DNA from: Sunxiuqinia sp965372405
GTDB taxonomy: Bacteria; Bacteroidota; Bacteroidia; Bacteroidales; Prolixibacteraceae
Length of the DNA: 64,000 bases
Reading direction: 5' to 3'
NCBI GenBank assembly: GCA_965372405.1
Contig: CBDVCE010000021.1
Span: 1-64,000, forward strand
Shown: in pieces, positions 25,705 to 34,562 of the stretch
Layout: every line of letters begins with the position of its first letter
How positions within the stretch are numbered: the stretch's first letter is position 1
Translations under genes and position numbers: made by a program
The notes under the pieces: model-generated
What the model saw: only the letters and a program-made list of their open reading frames with translations
What the model was told of the DNA's origin: nothing
Databases searched by the model: none

Positions 25705-25726
25705 TCATTATTCGAAAAAACCAAGA

Positions 25727-27136
25727 ATGGAAGCTGAAGAAAAATCAACGGACTATCAGAAAGCCACTTTTCGTGACAGGATAGTTACTGTTGATAAAGA
25801 AGGTGAACGAGTTTGGGTCTTCCCCAAAATGCCTAAAGGGAAGTTATACAATTATCGGAGGGTAGTTGCTTATTCGCTTTTATTATTTCTTTATTTAGCT
25901 CCACACCTTAAAATAAATGGAGAACCATTAATTTTCCTCAATTTCATTGGACGAAAATTCGTACTATTTGGAAGCACCTTTTATCCACAAGACTTTCACT
26001 TATTGGTTTTGTCTTTTATTACGCTTCTGGTTTTCATCATCCTATTTACAGTTGTCTACGGACGAATATTCTGTGGATGGGTTTGCCCACAAACCGTGTT
26101 CATGGAATTTCTTTATCGACCAATCGAATATCTGATTGATGGTGATCGCAAAAAACAACGGGAACTTGCACAACAAGGTATGAACCCGATTAAATTGATC
26201 AAACGAATCGTAAAACATACTTTATTTTTCACTATCTCATTTTGGTCAATCATTACTTTTTATTCCTACATAAAAGGATATCCTGAAGTTCAACTTTTAA
26301 TGGCTGGATGGCCTGGGTCGAATTTCTCAAGCCTGATTGTGGTACTTGCTTTTACTGCTGCTCACTATTTTATTTTCTCGTCTTTCCGCGAGCAAGTTTG
26401 CTCCCTGGTTTGTCCCTACGGCCGATTGCAAGGAGTAATACTTGACACCAACTCAATCGTGGTGGCATACGATTATATTCGAGGTGAACCAAGAGGAAGA
26501 GGCAAGAATGAGGACAAAGGAGATTGCATCGACTGCCATAAATGTGTTGATGTTTGTCCAACCGGAATCGACATTCGAAACGGAACACAACTTGAATGTA
26601 TCAATTGCACTGCTTGTATTGATTCGTGCAACTCAGTAATGAATGCTATTAAAAAGCCCAAAGGACTAATTCGATTTGCTTCGGAACATTCCATTTCAGA
26701 TCCGAAGAAGAAACTGATGAATGCACGGGCAATTGCTTACTCCGTGGTTCTGGTTATTTTACTGGGAGTAGTCACCTTTTCATTTATGAATCGAGGTGAT
26801 GTTGAAACAACAATCATTCGCTCTCAAGGTACTATGTTTCAGGAATACGGCACTGAAGCATACAGCAATTTGTACAATCTGCAAATGATCAATAAAACCA
26901 ATGAGCAGGTTTTTATGGATTTGAAATTAACTTCTCCGGAAGGTAAAATAATAGTTTTAGGAGATAAACTAAATATTGAAGTTGGCGAAGTTGCTAAACG
27001 AAACTTATTAATCGTACTGAATAAAAATCTATTACAAAGCTCAAACACACATCTAACAATAGCCATTTACATTAATGATGAATTATTAGAAGAGTTAAGC
27101 ACAAGCTTTGTAGGACCAAATTCATTAGACAGATAA
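25727..27136 (+). CDS. ccoG: cbb3 oxidase assembly iron-sulfur protein CcoG
   Basis: CcoG (RdxA/FixG) is a membrane polyferredoxin that reduces copper for cbb3 oxidase biogenesis. The 469-residue protein has N-terminal helices including 'IFCGWVCPQTVFMEF' and 'VCSLVCPYGRLQGV'. A cytosolic segment has two [4Fe-4S] motifs ('CIDCHKCVDVCPTGIDI' and 'CINCTACIDSCN'), and a C-terminal Ig-like domain follows the last helix. The frame is open upstream to a TTG at 25682 inside ccoP. The ATG at 25727, 22 bp after the ccoP stop, fits the family N-terminus better. Confidence 0.94.
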   Translation: MEAEEKSTDYQKATFRDRIVTVDKEGERVWVFPKMPKGKLYNYRRVVAYSLLLFLYLAPHLKINGEPLIFLNFIGRKFVLFGSTFYPQDFHLLVLSFITLLVFIILFTVVYGRIFCGWVCPQTVFMEFLYRPIEYLIDGDRKKQRELAQQGMNPIKLIKRIVKHTLFFTISFWSIITFYSYIKGYPEVQLLMAGWPGSNFSSLIVVLAFTAAHYFIFSSFREQVCSLVCPYGRLQGVILDTNSIVVAYDYIRGEPRGRGKNEDKGDCIDCHKCVDVCPTGIDIRNGTQLECINCTACIDSCNSVMNAIKKPKGLIRFASEHSISDPKKKLMNARAIAYSVVLVILLGVVTFSFMNRGDVETTIIRSQGTMFQEYGTEAYSNLYNLQMINKTNEQVFMDLKLTSPEGKIIVLGDKLNIEVGEVAKRNLLIVLNKNLLQSSNTHLTIAIYINDELLEELSTSFVGPNSLDR

Positions 27137-27139
27137 AAG

Positions 27140-27589
27140 ATGAAACTAAAAATTAACTGGGGAGGCGGAATTGTTATTGCCATTGCAACTATGGTAACCG
27201 GAATGTTAGTGCTGGTTTATATCGCAGTCAAACAGGACTTTTCCCTGGTTGAAAAAGATTATTACCAGAAAGCTGTAAATTATCAGCAACAAATCGACAA
27301 AATTCAAAATGCCAATTCACTCGATGAAAAACTAAAGATAGTTTACTCCAATAAAAATTTAAAGCTACATTTTCCATCACTTTTTCAGGATGAAATCATG
27401 GAAGGAACTATTCAATTATACAATGCCGTTAATGCAGAAAACGATTTTAACATTCAACTAAAACTTAATGAAAATTTGAGTCAAAAAATATCACTTAATA
27501 AATTAACTAGAGGGCGATATAAGGTGAAAGTTGAATGGAAAGCCGGAGACAAAGAATTTTACCAGGAACTTGAAATAATGCACCAATAA
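27140..27589 (+). CDS. ccoH: CcoH/FixH family protein
   Basis: The 149-residue protein has one N-terminal transmembrane helix starting 'INWGGGIVIAIATMVTGM', then 'VEKDYYQKAVNYQQQID', the signature of FixH/CcoH, and a beta-rich periplasmic domain. CcoH contacts CcoN and is needed for a stable cbb3 complex. It starts 3 bp after ccoG and shares one base with the following gene. Confidence 0.92.
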   Translation: MKLKINWGGGIVIAIATMVTGMLVLVYIAVKQDFSLVEKDYYQKAVNYQQQIDKIQNANSLDEKLKIVYSNKNLKLHFPSLFQDEIMEGTIQLYNAVNAENDFNIQLKLNENLSQKISLNKLTRGRYKVKVEWKAGDKEFYQELEIMHQ

Positions 27590-28308
27590 TGTTTGATCTG
27601 ATTACACCATTGACGATTGGCCTGATTGGTAGTTTCCATTGTATTGGGATGTGTGGGCCAATTGCCGTTTCACTACCATTAAAAAACCACAGTCATTTTG
27701 CAAAAGTAGCCGGAGCAATTATTTACAATCTGGGGAGGAGTGTTACTTATGGCATTCTGGGCGTATTCTTTGGTTTATTAGGCCATGGTATTCAACTCGC
27801 AGGATTTCAGCAATGGACATCAATTATTTTGGGAATCATAATGATTGCCGGCGTATTATTCCCCTATCTTTTCAAGCAAAAAATCAATCTTAATTCATTG
27901 CTTACTGGGTATGCCGGGAGACTAATCAACAACTTACGAAAACTATTTTCAAACCGATCATACAAATCATTACTAGGAATTGGGTTATTGAACGGACTCC
28001 TTCCCTGCGGTTTAGTTTATGTTGCCATTGCCGGAGCCATTAATACCAATCAGGTTGTTTCAGGTGCTCTGTTCATGGTTCTATTTGGCTTAGGAACCAT
28101 TCCAATGATGGTTTTGGTTTCATTAACCGGAAACCTAATTAGCACAAAACTAAGAACCGGAATGCGAAAAGCTGTTCCCTATTTTATCGTCTTGTTGGGT
28201 ATATTATTTATTCTAAGAGGACTGTCTTTGGGAATTCCATATATAAGTCCAAAAGTTGAAAAACTGACTCCGGTTGAAAGAACTTTAGACGAAGGTTGTT
28301 GTCACTAA
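27589..28308 (+). CDS. TauE/SafE-DsbD-like membrane protein of the cco cluster
   Basis: The 239-residue polytopic protein belongs to the TauE/SafE or cytochrome-biogenesis (DsbD-like) transmembrane group. 'GSFHCIGMCGPIAV' sits near the start and 'LLNGLLPCGLVYVAIAGA' in the second half; these paired Cys/Pro motifs are typical of members linked to oxidase assembly. It ends in a potential metal-binding tail 'DEGCCH'. Location at the end of cbb3 operons is common in Bacteroidota and suggests copper or thiol transport for oxidase maturation. The annotation 'sulfite exporter' would be misleading here. Confidence 0.8.
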   Translation: MFDLITPLTIGLIGSFHCIGMCGPIAVSLPLKNHSHFAKVAGAIIYNLGRSVTYGILGVFFGLLGHGIQLAGFQQWTSIILGIIMIAGVLFPYLFKQKINLNSLLTGYAGRLINNLRKLFSNRSYKSLLGIGLLNGLLPCGLVYVAIAGAINTNQVVSGALFMVLFGLGTIPMMVLVSLTGNLISTKLRTGMRKAVPYFIVLLGILFILRGLSLGIPYISPKVEKLTPVERTLDEGCCH

Positions 28309-28429
28309 AACATTGAATAGTAATCACAAAAGAAAAAATTAAATCGTACATTGAGTATTCAATAGAAATAGAAAAAAACAATCAACAAAATGGACCATCA
28401 AAAAAATATCGATTATATTGATTTTTTCT

Positions 28430-28449
28430 AAACATTCGAATGTTTTTTT
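28430..28449 (+). terminator. Intrinsic terminator after the cbb3 cluster
   Basis: A perfect AAACAT/ATGTTT inverted repeat (28430-28435 and 28440-28445) with a TCGA loop runs into a T tract (28443-28449). The stem is A/T-rich and so only moderately stable. It lies between the cbb3 cluster and the SCO gene. Confidence 0.5.
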
Positions 28450-28516
28450 GGTTTGTAATAGTTGATAAAGTAATAGGTACCAGGCTTGAATAAAATAAAA
28501 CCATAAGTCAAATAAT

Positions 28517-29311
28517 ATGAGGCACAGCCCTAAAATTATCATTATTTTATTCATCGTTTTGCTCCAATCAAATTTGCTTGGACAACAAACGGTTTTTAAT
28601 CAGGAGTCCAAGGATCCGGAAATTGGAGTTGTTGAACATTTGAATGATTTCCTGCCTACTGACATTTATGTTGTTGGTGAAGATTCTCAGAAAGTCGTTT
28701 TGACTGATCTGATTGACAAGCCCACAATTCTAAATTTTGTTTATTTCCGTTGTCCAGGCATTTGCAGCCCGTTAATGGAAGGCATTGCCGAAGTGATGGA
28801 TAGGTCAGATTTAGTTCCTGGGGAAGACTACCAGGTTTTGACCATTAGTTTTGATCCGTCTGAAGGATTGGATTTAGCACATCGCAAAAAAACAAATTAT
28901 CTAAACCTGATCAATAACAAAGATCAGATTGCAAAAGGATGGAAGTTTTTTGTTTCGGATAGTGCCAGTATAGCCAAAGCAACCAATGCTGTTGGTTTTA
29001 AATACAAACGCACAGGAAATGATTTTTTACATGCCGCATCTATTACTGTAATCAGCCCCAATGGAAAAATTACACGCTATTTAAACGGTTTATACTTTTT
29101 ACCTTTTGAATGGAAAATGGCGATCATTGAAGCATCAAAAGGGAAAAGTGGACCAACTATTAATAAAATACTTCAGTTTTGTTATTCATACGATCCGGTA
29201 GGGCAAACTTACGTGCTAAATGTTACGAAAGTGGCCGGAATACTGATACTATTTTTTGCAGTAGTTATATTCCTATTTCTGATTTTCAAACCTAAAAGAA
29301 AAAATAACTAA
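28517..29311 (+). CDS. SCO1/SenC-family copper chaperone
   Basis: SCO proteins deliver copper to the CuA site of cytochrome c oxidase subunit II. The 264-residue protein has an N-terminal signal or anchor, a thioredoxin-like fold with the copper ligands Cys79 and Cys83 in 'YFRCPGICSPLMEG' and the third ligand His in 'DFLHAASITVI', plus a C-terminal transmembrane helix (about 236-257). It is the first gene of the caa3 cluster, 9 bp before ctaD, which supports the CuA-loading role. Confidence 0.93.
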   Translation: MRHSPKIIIILFIVLLQSNLLGQQTVFNQESKDPEIGVVEHLNDFLPTDIYVVGEDSQKVVLTDLIDKPTILNFVYFRCPGICSPLMEGIAEVMDRSDLVPGEDYQVLTISFDPSEGLDLAHRKKTNYLNLINNKDQIAKGWKFFVSDSASIAKATNAVGFKYKRTGNDFLHAASITVISPNGKITRYLNGLYFLPFEWKMAIIEASKGKSGPTINKILQFCYSYDPVGQTYVLNVTKVAGILILFFAVVIFLFLIFKPKRKNN

Positions 29312-29320
29312 TAATAAAAT

Positions 29321-30934
29321 ATGCAAGCGACTTCAAAAATCCCTACAGACGTTAGTTACCTTGAATACAAAGGGAAGTACAAAGGAATATTAAGCTGGAT
29401 TTTATCAACAGACCACAAGCGTATTGCAATGCTCTACATGTATTCCATGATGGTATTGTTTTTAGTCGGGGTAGTGTTAGGGCTAGCCATGAAGCTAGAG
29501 CTGATTGCTCCTGGGAAAACGATCATGGAAGCCAGTGACTATAATGCCGTGTTTACCGTTCATGGGGTGATTATGATTTTTATGATTGTGATTCCCGGAT
29601 TGCCGGCTGTGTTTGGAAACTTCATGCTGCCAATTATGATCGGGGCAAAAGATGTTGCCTTTCCAAAATTAAATCTTGCTTCGTGGTATATATACATTGC
29701 CGGAGCCATTTTGGTAATTACATCAATTATTTTCGGTCCGGGAACTCCTGATACAGGATGGACATTTTATGCTCCATATAGTTTTAAAACCGGAACAAAT
29801 TTGTTACCTGCAATTTTTGGAGCTTTTGTATTAGGCTTCTCTTCCATTTTAACTGGTCTGAACTTTATTGTAACCATTCACCGCTTACGTGCACCAGGCA
29901 TGAAATGGACAAAAATGCCACTATTCCCATGGACACTTTATGGCACTGCATGGATTCAGTTATTGGCAACTCCAGTAATAGGAATTACACTAGTATTGGT
30001 TGCTCTTGAACGAATTTTTGGCATTGGCGTTTTCGATCCTGCCCTAGGTGGCGACCCAATCTTATATCAGCATTTATTCTGGATTTATTCACACCCTGCC
30101 GTTTATGTAATGATTTTGCCTGCAATGGGTGCTATTTCTGAAATTATTCCAACATTCTCTCAAAAACATATTTTTGGTTACAAAGCAATTATCGTCTCTA
30201 CACTTGCAATTGCATTTGTAGGATACTTTGTTTGGGGACACCACATGTTCACTTCAGGAATGAGTGGAACTGCACAATATACTTTTTCTATATTAACATT
30301 TTTAGTTGCCATACCAAGTGCGATTAAGGTGTTTAACTGGATTTCAACTATGTACAAAGGTTCCATTCAATTAGAAACTCCTTTCTACTGGGCTGCATCT
30401 TTCATCTTTATTTTTATGATTGGGGGTCTATCAGGCCTTGTACTGGGAGCACTTGCTACTGATATTTATGTACATGATACAGCCTTTGTTGTGGCACATT
30501 TTCACTTTATTGTTTTTGGTGGTGTAGGTTTCTCATTTATGGGAGCAATACACTATTGGTTTCCGAAAATTTATGGACGCATGTACGAAAAAAGTTGGGC
30601 AAATATTGGATGGCTTACATTCACCATCGGATTTCTAACTTTATACTCCCCAATGTTTTACTTGGGAATGCAAGGAATGCCACGCCGTTATTACGATTAT
30701 TTAGAAGAGTTTCATTCAGCAAATATTCTTTCAACTTTAGGTTCATGGGTAATGACTTTTGGTTTAGCTATTATTATAATTAATCTTTTCCGTTCAGCTA
30801 AAAACGGGGAAATTGCGACAATAAACCCTTGGAAAGGAAAGACACTCGAATGGTCAGTTCCATCACCTCCACCTGTTGAGAATTTTGATGAAATTCCAGT
30901 TTACGGGGAAAAAGACGGACCTTACGAATATTAA
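29321..30934 (+). CDS. ctaD: Cytochrome c oxidase subunit I (caa3-type)
   Basis: CtaD holds haem a and the haem a3-CuB site where O2 is reduced and protons are pumped. The 537-residue protein has twelve helices. Key pieces are 'FTVHGVIMIFMIVIPGLPAVF' (low-spin haem His), 'HPAVYVMILPAMGAISEI' (CuB His and crosslinked Tyr region), 'WGHHMF' and 'HDTAFVVAHFHFIVFGG' with the two haem ligand His. It is followed by subunits III, IV and II in the same direction. Confidence 0.97.
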   Translation: MQATSKIPTDVSYLEYKGKYKGILSWILSTDHKRIAMLYMYSMMVLFLVGVVLGLAMKLELIAPGKTIMEASDYNAVFTVHGVIMIFMIVIPGLPAVFGNFMLPIMIGAKDVAFPKLNLASWYIYIAGAILVITSIIFGPGTPDTGWTFYAPYSFKTGTNLLPAIFGAFVLGFSSILTGLNFIVTIHRLRAPGMKWTKMPLFPWTLYGTAWIQLLATPVIGITLVLVALERIFGIGVFDPALGGDPILYQHLFWIYSHPAVYVMILPAMGAISEIIPTFSQKHIFGYKAIIVSTLAIAFVGYFVWGHHMFTSGMSGTAQYTFSILTFLVAIPSAIKVFNWISTMYKGSIQLETPFYWAASFIFIFMIGGLSGLVLGALATDIYVHDTAFVVAHFHFIVFGGVGFSFMGAIHYWFPKIYGRMYEKSWANIGWLTFTIGFLTLYSPMFYLGMQGMPRRYYDYLEEFHSANILSTLGSWVMTFGLAIIIINLFRSAKNGEIATINPWKGKTLEWSVPSPPPVENFDEIPVYGEKDGPYEY

Positions 30935-30949
30935 AAAAACAAAATACCT

Positions 30950-31567
30950 ATGTCAGAAGTAATTCACCACGATGCACATTACGATCCTGAAGGATCAAAG
31001 ATTGGGATGTGGCTTTTCATTTTCACAGAACTGCTACTGTTTGGAGGGCTTTTCATTGTTTATTCCGTTTATCGATACATGAATCCAGAAGCCTTTCGAA
31101 TGGCAGCTGAAGAATTGAATGTTACTATTGGCGCATTAAACACAGTTATCCTTCTGGTGAGTAGTATGACAATTGCAATGTCAACATCATCACTGATGAA
31201 GAAACACAAAGCAATGACGATTGTATTACTTGAGGTTACCTTGATGTTGGCTTTACTTTTCCTGATCAATAAATATTTTGAATGGGGTATAAAGTTTGAT
31301 CATGGAATTTTTCCAGGATCAGAATATATGAAAGCAGAGATGAGTCAGGGAGAAATATTATTCTTCGGATTGTATTTTGTGATGACTGGCTTACATGCAT
31401 TACACATCATTGTTGGAATGGTTATTATGGGATTTGCATTGGCACGAATTAAAAATGGAAGAGTGCATCCAGAACGACCATCGTTACTTGAGAATGCTGG
31501 TCTATACTGGCACCTTGTTGATTTGATTTGGATATTCCTTTTCCCATTATTCTACTTAATCACTTAA
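30950..31567 (+). CDS. ctaE: Cytochrome c oxidase subunit III
   Basis: Subunit III stabilises the oxidase core and its proton uptake path. The 205-residue protein has five predicted helices, with 'KIGMWLFIFTELLLFGGLF' near the start, 'FFGLYFVMTGLHALHIIVG' and the C-terminal 'ENAGLYWHLVDLIWIFLFP', all classical. This is the shorter five-helix form usual for bacterial caa3 and quinol oxidases. It is 15 bp after ctaD and 12 bp before the subunit IV gene. Confidence 0.95.
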   Translation: MSEVIHHDAHYDPEGSKIGMWLFIFTELLLFGGLFIVYSVYRYMNPEAFRMAAEELNVTIGALNTVILLVSSMTIAMSTSSLMKKHKAMTIVLLEVTLMLALLFLINKYFEWGIKFDHGIFPGSEYMKAEMSQGEILFFGLYFVMTGLHALHIIVGMVIMGFALARIKNGRVHPERPSLLENAGLYWHLVDLIWIFLFPLFYLIT

Positions 31568-31579
31568 TTCTTATGAGTT

Positions 31580-31864
31580 ATGGAAAATGAAAAACATCAT
31601 ATTGTTCCTTACAGCACTTACATTATTATTTTGCTGATTCTGGTCTCACTTACCTTTTTGTCAATTGGAATCACCAATATTGAATTAGGTAGTTATACCG
31701 TTGCAGGAGCGTTGTTACTGGCATCAGTTAAATCATATTTAGTACTAACATATTTTATGCACCTAAAATATGAGAAGCCTTACATAAAGGCAATGGTTGG
31801 ATTTGTTTTTGCTGTGTTTTTCGCTGTAATCATTATCACATTTTTTGACTATTCTTTCAGATAA
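31580..31864 (+). CDS. ctaF: Cytochrome c oxidase subunit IV
   Basis: The 94-residue protein has three transmembrane helices and the prokaryotic COX4 pattern: 'YIIILLILVSLTFLSIG', 'GALLLASVKSYLVLTYFMHL'. It is a small structural subunit. Position between subunits III and II is consistent with a caa3-type operon. Confidence 0.9.
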   Translation: MENEKHHIVPYSTYIIILLILVSLTFLSIGITNIELGSYTVAGALLLASVKSYLVLTYFMHLKYEKPYIKAMVGFVFAVFFAVIIITFFDYSFR

Positions 31865-31870
31865 AAGACT

Positions 31871-32812
31871 ATGTATATACTAGCATCACCACAAGCCTCT
31901 AATTTTGTAACCGGTGTAGATCGGGCATTCTTGGTTATTCTTGGAATATCTTTTGTTTTCCTGATTGGATTAACAGCTACCATGATCTGGTTCATATATC
32001 GTTACAACAATAAACGGAACCCAAAGGCAACACAAATCAAAGGAAGCCACACTCTTGAGATCATTTGGACGGTTATCCCTACTATTTTGGTATTGGTCAT
32101 GTTTTACTACGGATGGGCTGGATGGAAACCAATGACAAATCCACCCGACGACAGCTTCGAGATTAATGTAATAGGCCGGATGTGGAATTTTACTTTTGAG
32201 TATGAGAATGGAAAAAAGACAGACACCCTTTTCCTTCCAAAGGATAAACCAATTAAGCTAAATCTAATTTCGTTGGATGTTATTCACTCAGTATACATTC
32301 CTGCTTTTCGTGTTAAAGAAGATGTGGTTCCCGGCAGAGAAAAATTCATGTGGTTTGAACCGCAGAAAGAAGGAGTGTATGAATTGTTCTGTACCGAATA
32401 TTGCGGACTACAGCATTCATACATGTATAACTGGGTAAAGGTTATGCCCCAAGAAGATTTTAACAAATGGTATGTAGACACCACTCAAACTGCTGCAATT
32501 GCAGTTGATTCACCAACAGCAGCAGGAAAGCGTATTATGACCAATATTGGATGTTTTGCATGTCATTCATTAGATGGTTCCAAATTAGTTGGCCCTAGCT
32601 TTAAAGGGCTCTACGGAAAAGAAGAGACTGTTGTGACGAACAAAGAAGATAGAACAATTGTAGTAGATGATGAATACCTGATCCGTTCAATTTACGATCC
32701 AAATACTGACTTGGTGAAAGGATTTAACAAAGGACTAATGCTGCCGTACGAAGGGCAACTTACCGATGTTGAAGTGGGTCAGATTATTGAGTACCTGAAA
32801 ACTTTACGATGA
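31871..32812 (+). CDS. ctaC: Cytochrome c oxidase subunit II with fused cytochrome c domain (caa3)
   Basis: Subunit II accepts electrons from cytochrome c through its CuA centre. The 313-residue protein has two transmembrane helices (about 18-42 and 62-82), a cupredoxin domain with CuA ligands Cys174, Cys178, His182 and Met185 in 'FCTEYCGLQHSYM', and a C-terminal cytochrome c domain with CFACH at 228-232 and a probable Met ligand in 'GLMLPYEGQL'. The fused haem c makes this a caa3 oxidase. Gene order I-III-IV-II differs from the common II-I-III-IV order. The 3' end overlaps the haem O synthase gene by 4 bp (ATGA). Confidence 0.96.
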   Translation: MYILASPQASNFVTGVDRAFLVILGISFVFLIGLTATMIWFIYRYNNKRNPKATQIKGSHTLEIIWTVIPTILVLVMFYYGWAGWKPMTNPPDDSFEINVIGRMWNFTFEYENGKKTDTLFLPKDKPIKLNLISLDVIHSVYIPAFRVKEDVVPGREKFMWFEPQKEGVYELFCTEYCGLQHSYMYNWVKVMPQEDFNKWYVDTTQTAAIAVDSPTAAGKRIMTNIGCFACHSLDGSKLVGPSFKGLYGKEETVVTNKEDRTIVVDDEYLIRSIYDPNTDLVKGFNKGLMLPYEGQLTDVEVGQIIEYLKTLR

Positions 32813-33684
32813 CAAAATTGAGCTTTTTTCAATACCTAAAAATTATACTACAACTGGGCAAAGCACGTATTTCTTTGCCCATTGCTTTATCTGCTCTTAC
32901 CGGATATGTACTTATCACGGGGAAAATTGATATTCCCGGACTATATTTAATGCTTGGTGTTTTTTTAATGTCGAGTAGTTCAGGGGCAATAAACCATTGG
33001 CAAGAACACAAAATTGACGCTCTAATGCCCCGAACACAAAAGCGCCCAATTCCATCTGGTCAGATATCACCAGCTTTTGCCGTTTGGGTTTTTATTGCTT
33101 ACTTTTTCTTGGGTAGCTGGGTTCTTTTTCTTCATTTCCCATTAGCTGCTCTAATTACAAGTGTAGCTACTTTAATCTCATACAATGCACTTTACACCCC
33201 CTTGAAAAAATACTCGGCATTTGCTGTTGTTCCCGGGTCTCTGGTGGGCGCACTGCCACCTTATATTGGATGGTTGGCTGCAGGAGGTTCCCTTACACAT
33301 CCAACTATATTCTGGGTTGCAACTTTCTTTTTCATCGGACAAATACCACATTTCTGGTTGCTCCTGCTCATGTTTGGAAAAGAATATAAATTGGTAAACT
33401 ACCCAACACTAACAGACATTTTTTCAGAAAATCAAATAAAACGACTTAGCTACACCTGGATTTTGGCAACCATAGCCTCAGCCCTGCTCATTGCTTTAAT
33501 AGTAATTGAAGGAAGTACTGCCATGTTCATCCTTATTTTTTATATTTTCTACCTTTTATTTTCAACCACCATGCAATTACTGGTAAAGAAGAATCTACAC
33601 GCCCGCCAAACATTCTTCAAACTAAATTTCCTATACTTATTTATGATGATTGCTTTAATCATTGATAGCCTCTTTCACCGTTGA
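32809..33684 (+). CDS. cyoE: Protohaem IX farnesyltransferase (haem O synthase)
   Basis: The enzyme adds a farnesyl group to haem b to make haem O, the precursor of haem A for the caa3 oxidase. The 291-residue protein is a UbiA-type prenyltransferase with about nine helices. The Asp-rich site reads 'NHWQEHKIDALMPRTQKRP' and the second motif 'YNALYTPLKKYS'. It overlaps ctaC by 4 bp and closes the caa3 operon. A haem A synthase (CtaA) gene is not in this window, so it must be elsewhere if haem A is made. Confidence 0.95.
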   Translation: MTKLSFFQYLKIILQLGKARISLPIALSALTGYVLITGKIDIPGLYLMLGVFLMSSSSGAINHWQEHKIDALMPRTQKRPIPSGQISPAFAVWVFIAYFFLGSWVLFLHFPLAALITSVATLISYNALYTPLKKYSAFAVVPGSLVGALPPYIGWLAAGGSLTHPTIFWVATFFFIGQIPHFWLLLLMFGKEYKLVNYPTLTDIFSENQIKRLSYTWILATIASALLIALIVIEGSTAMFILIFYIFYLLFSTTMQLLVKKNLHARQTFFKLNFLYLFMMIALIIDSLFHR

Positions 33685-33752
33685 TGAACTTTTGATAAAA
33701 GTCAACGTTTTATTTACGCATATAGATTTTAAAATATATTTTACTATCAACC

Positions 33753-34229
33753 ATGAAAAATAAAGGAACTATGTTTTTAACTGGACTTATTACAGGTGTT
33801 ATCCTGACTGTATTAATCGCTCTTTTTTTAGCCCCAAAGATGATGTTTACTGTTTCTGAGAGTAAATATGATTTCGACAAAACCACTGAAATGATTATTG
33901 AATCAACAAAAGAAAATCAGTGGGCAATGCCTCACCACTACGATTTACAGGCAACAATGGATAAACATGGCTTTTCTGTAAAACCAGTAAAAGTTTTCTC
34001 CATTTGCAAACCAGATATTGCTGTTCGAATTCTTGATAGTGATCCCGATAAACATGTTTCGGCAATGATGCCATGTAGAGTAGCCATTTATGAAAAAAGT
34101 GATGGTAAAACATATGTTGCCCGTATGAATGCGGGATTATTGTCAAAACTATTGGGAGGAAACGTAAAAGCTGTAATGGGCGAAGCAGGAAATGATAGTG
34201 AAAAAATACTTAACCCTTTATTCAATTAA
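33753..34229 (+). CDS. DUF302 family protein, membrane-anchored
   Basis: The 158-residue protein has an N-terminal transmembrane helix (about 6-28) and a DUF302 domain: 'VKVFSICKPDIAVRILDSDPD' followed by 'MMPCRVAIYEKSDGKTYVARM'. DUF302 proteins are small alpha-beta folds of unknown function, often near oxidase or metal genes. Two Cys residues in the domain (in SICK and MPCR) could bind metal. It lies 5 bp before the copper-chaperone-like lipoprotein gene and is probably cotranscribed. Confidence 0.8.
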   Translation: MKNKGTMFLTGLITGVILTVLIALFLAPKMMFTVSESKYDFDKTTEMIIESTKENQWAMPHHYDLQATMDKHGFSVKPVKVFSICKPDIAVRILDSDPDKHVSAMMPCRVAIYEKSDGKTYVARMNAGLLSKLLGGNVKAVMGEAGNDSEKILNPLFN

Positions 34230-34234
34230 CAACT

Positions 34235-34540
34235 ATGAAAATTTCAACATTTCTTATATTATTAATTACCATTATAGGTTTTGCTTGCACATCAAAGCAA
34301 ATAAAGAAGGTGGAAGAACCAACAGTTGAAGCCATTGAAATTGTATATCAGGTTGAAGGAATGACTTGTGATCACTGTGAAATGTCAATACAAAAAGGTG
34401 TAAATAGCCTGGAAGGGATTTCTAAAGTAATTGCGAATCATGAAGACTCAACAACAATTGTAGTCTTCAATCCATCTAAGACTGATAAAGTGCAAATTGC
34501 AAAAGCCATTGAAAAAAGAGGCTATAAGGTGATTAAATAA
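34235..34540 (+). CDS. HMA-domain lipoprotein (periplasmic copper chaperone-like)
   Basis: The 101-residue protein has a lipoprotein signal peptide with lipobox 'IGFAC' (Cys18) and a heavy-metal-associated domain with 'EGMTCDHCEMSI', where Cys45 and Cys48 form the metal site. Its likely job is to bind Cu(I) or another soft metal at the membrane surface. Position next to DUF302 and downstream of the caa3 cluster suggests a part in copper supply or protection; this is inference. Confidence 0.85.
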   Translation: MKISTFLILLITIIGFACTSKQIKKVEEPTVEAIEIVYQVEGMTCDHCEMSIQKGVNSLEGISKVIANHEDSTTIVVFNPSKTDKVQIAKAIEKRGYKVIK

Positions 34541-34562
34541 AAGCCACAAGTAACGGAATAAT

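Noticed and set aside
28339..28554. Minus-strand 71-residue frame between the cco and SCO genes
   Set aside because: Its composition is A/T-driven, it overlaps the SCO signal peptide region and a terminator, and it has no recognisable motif.
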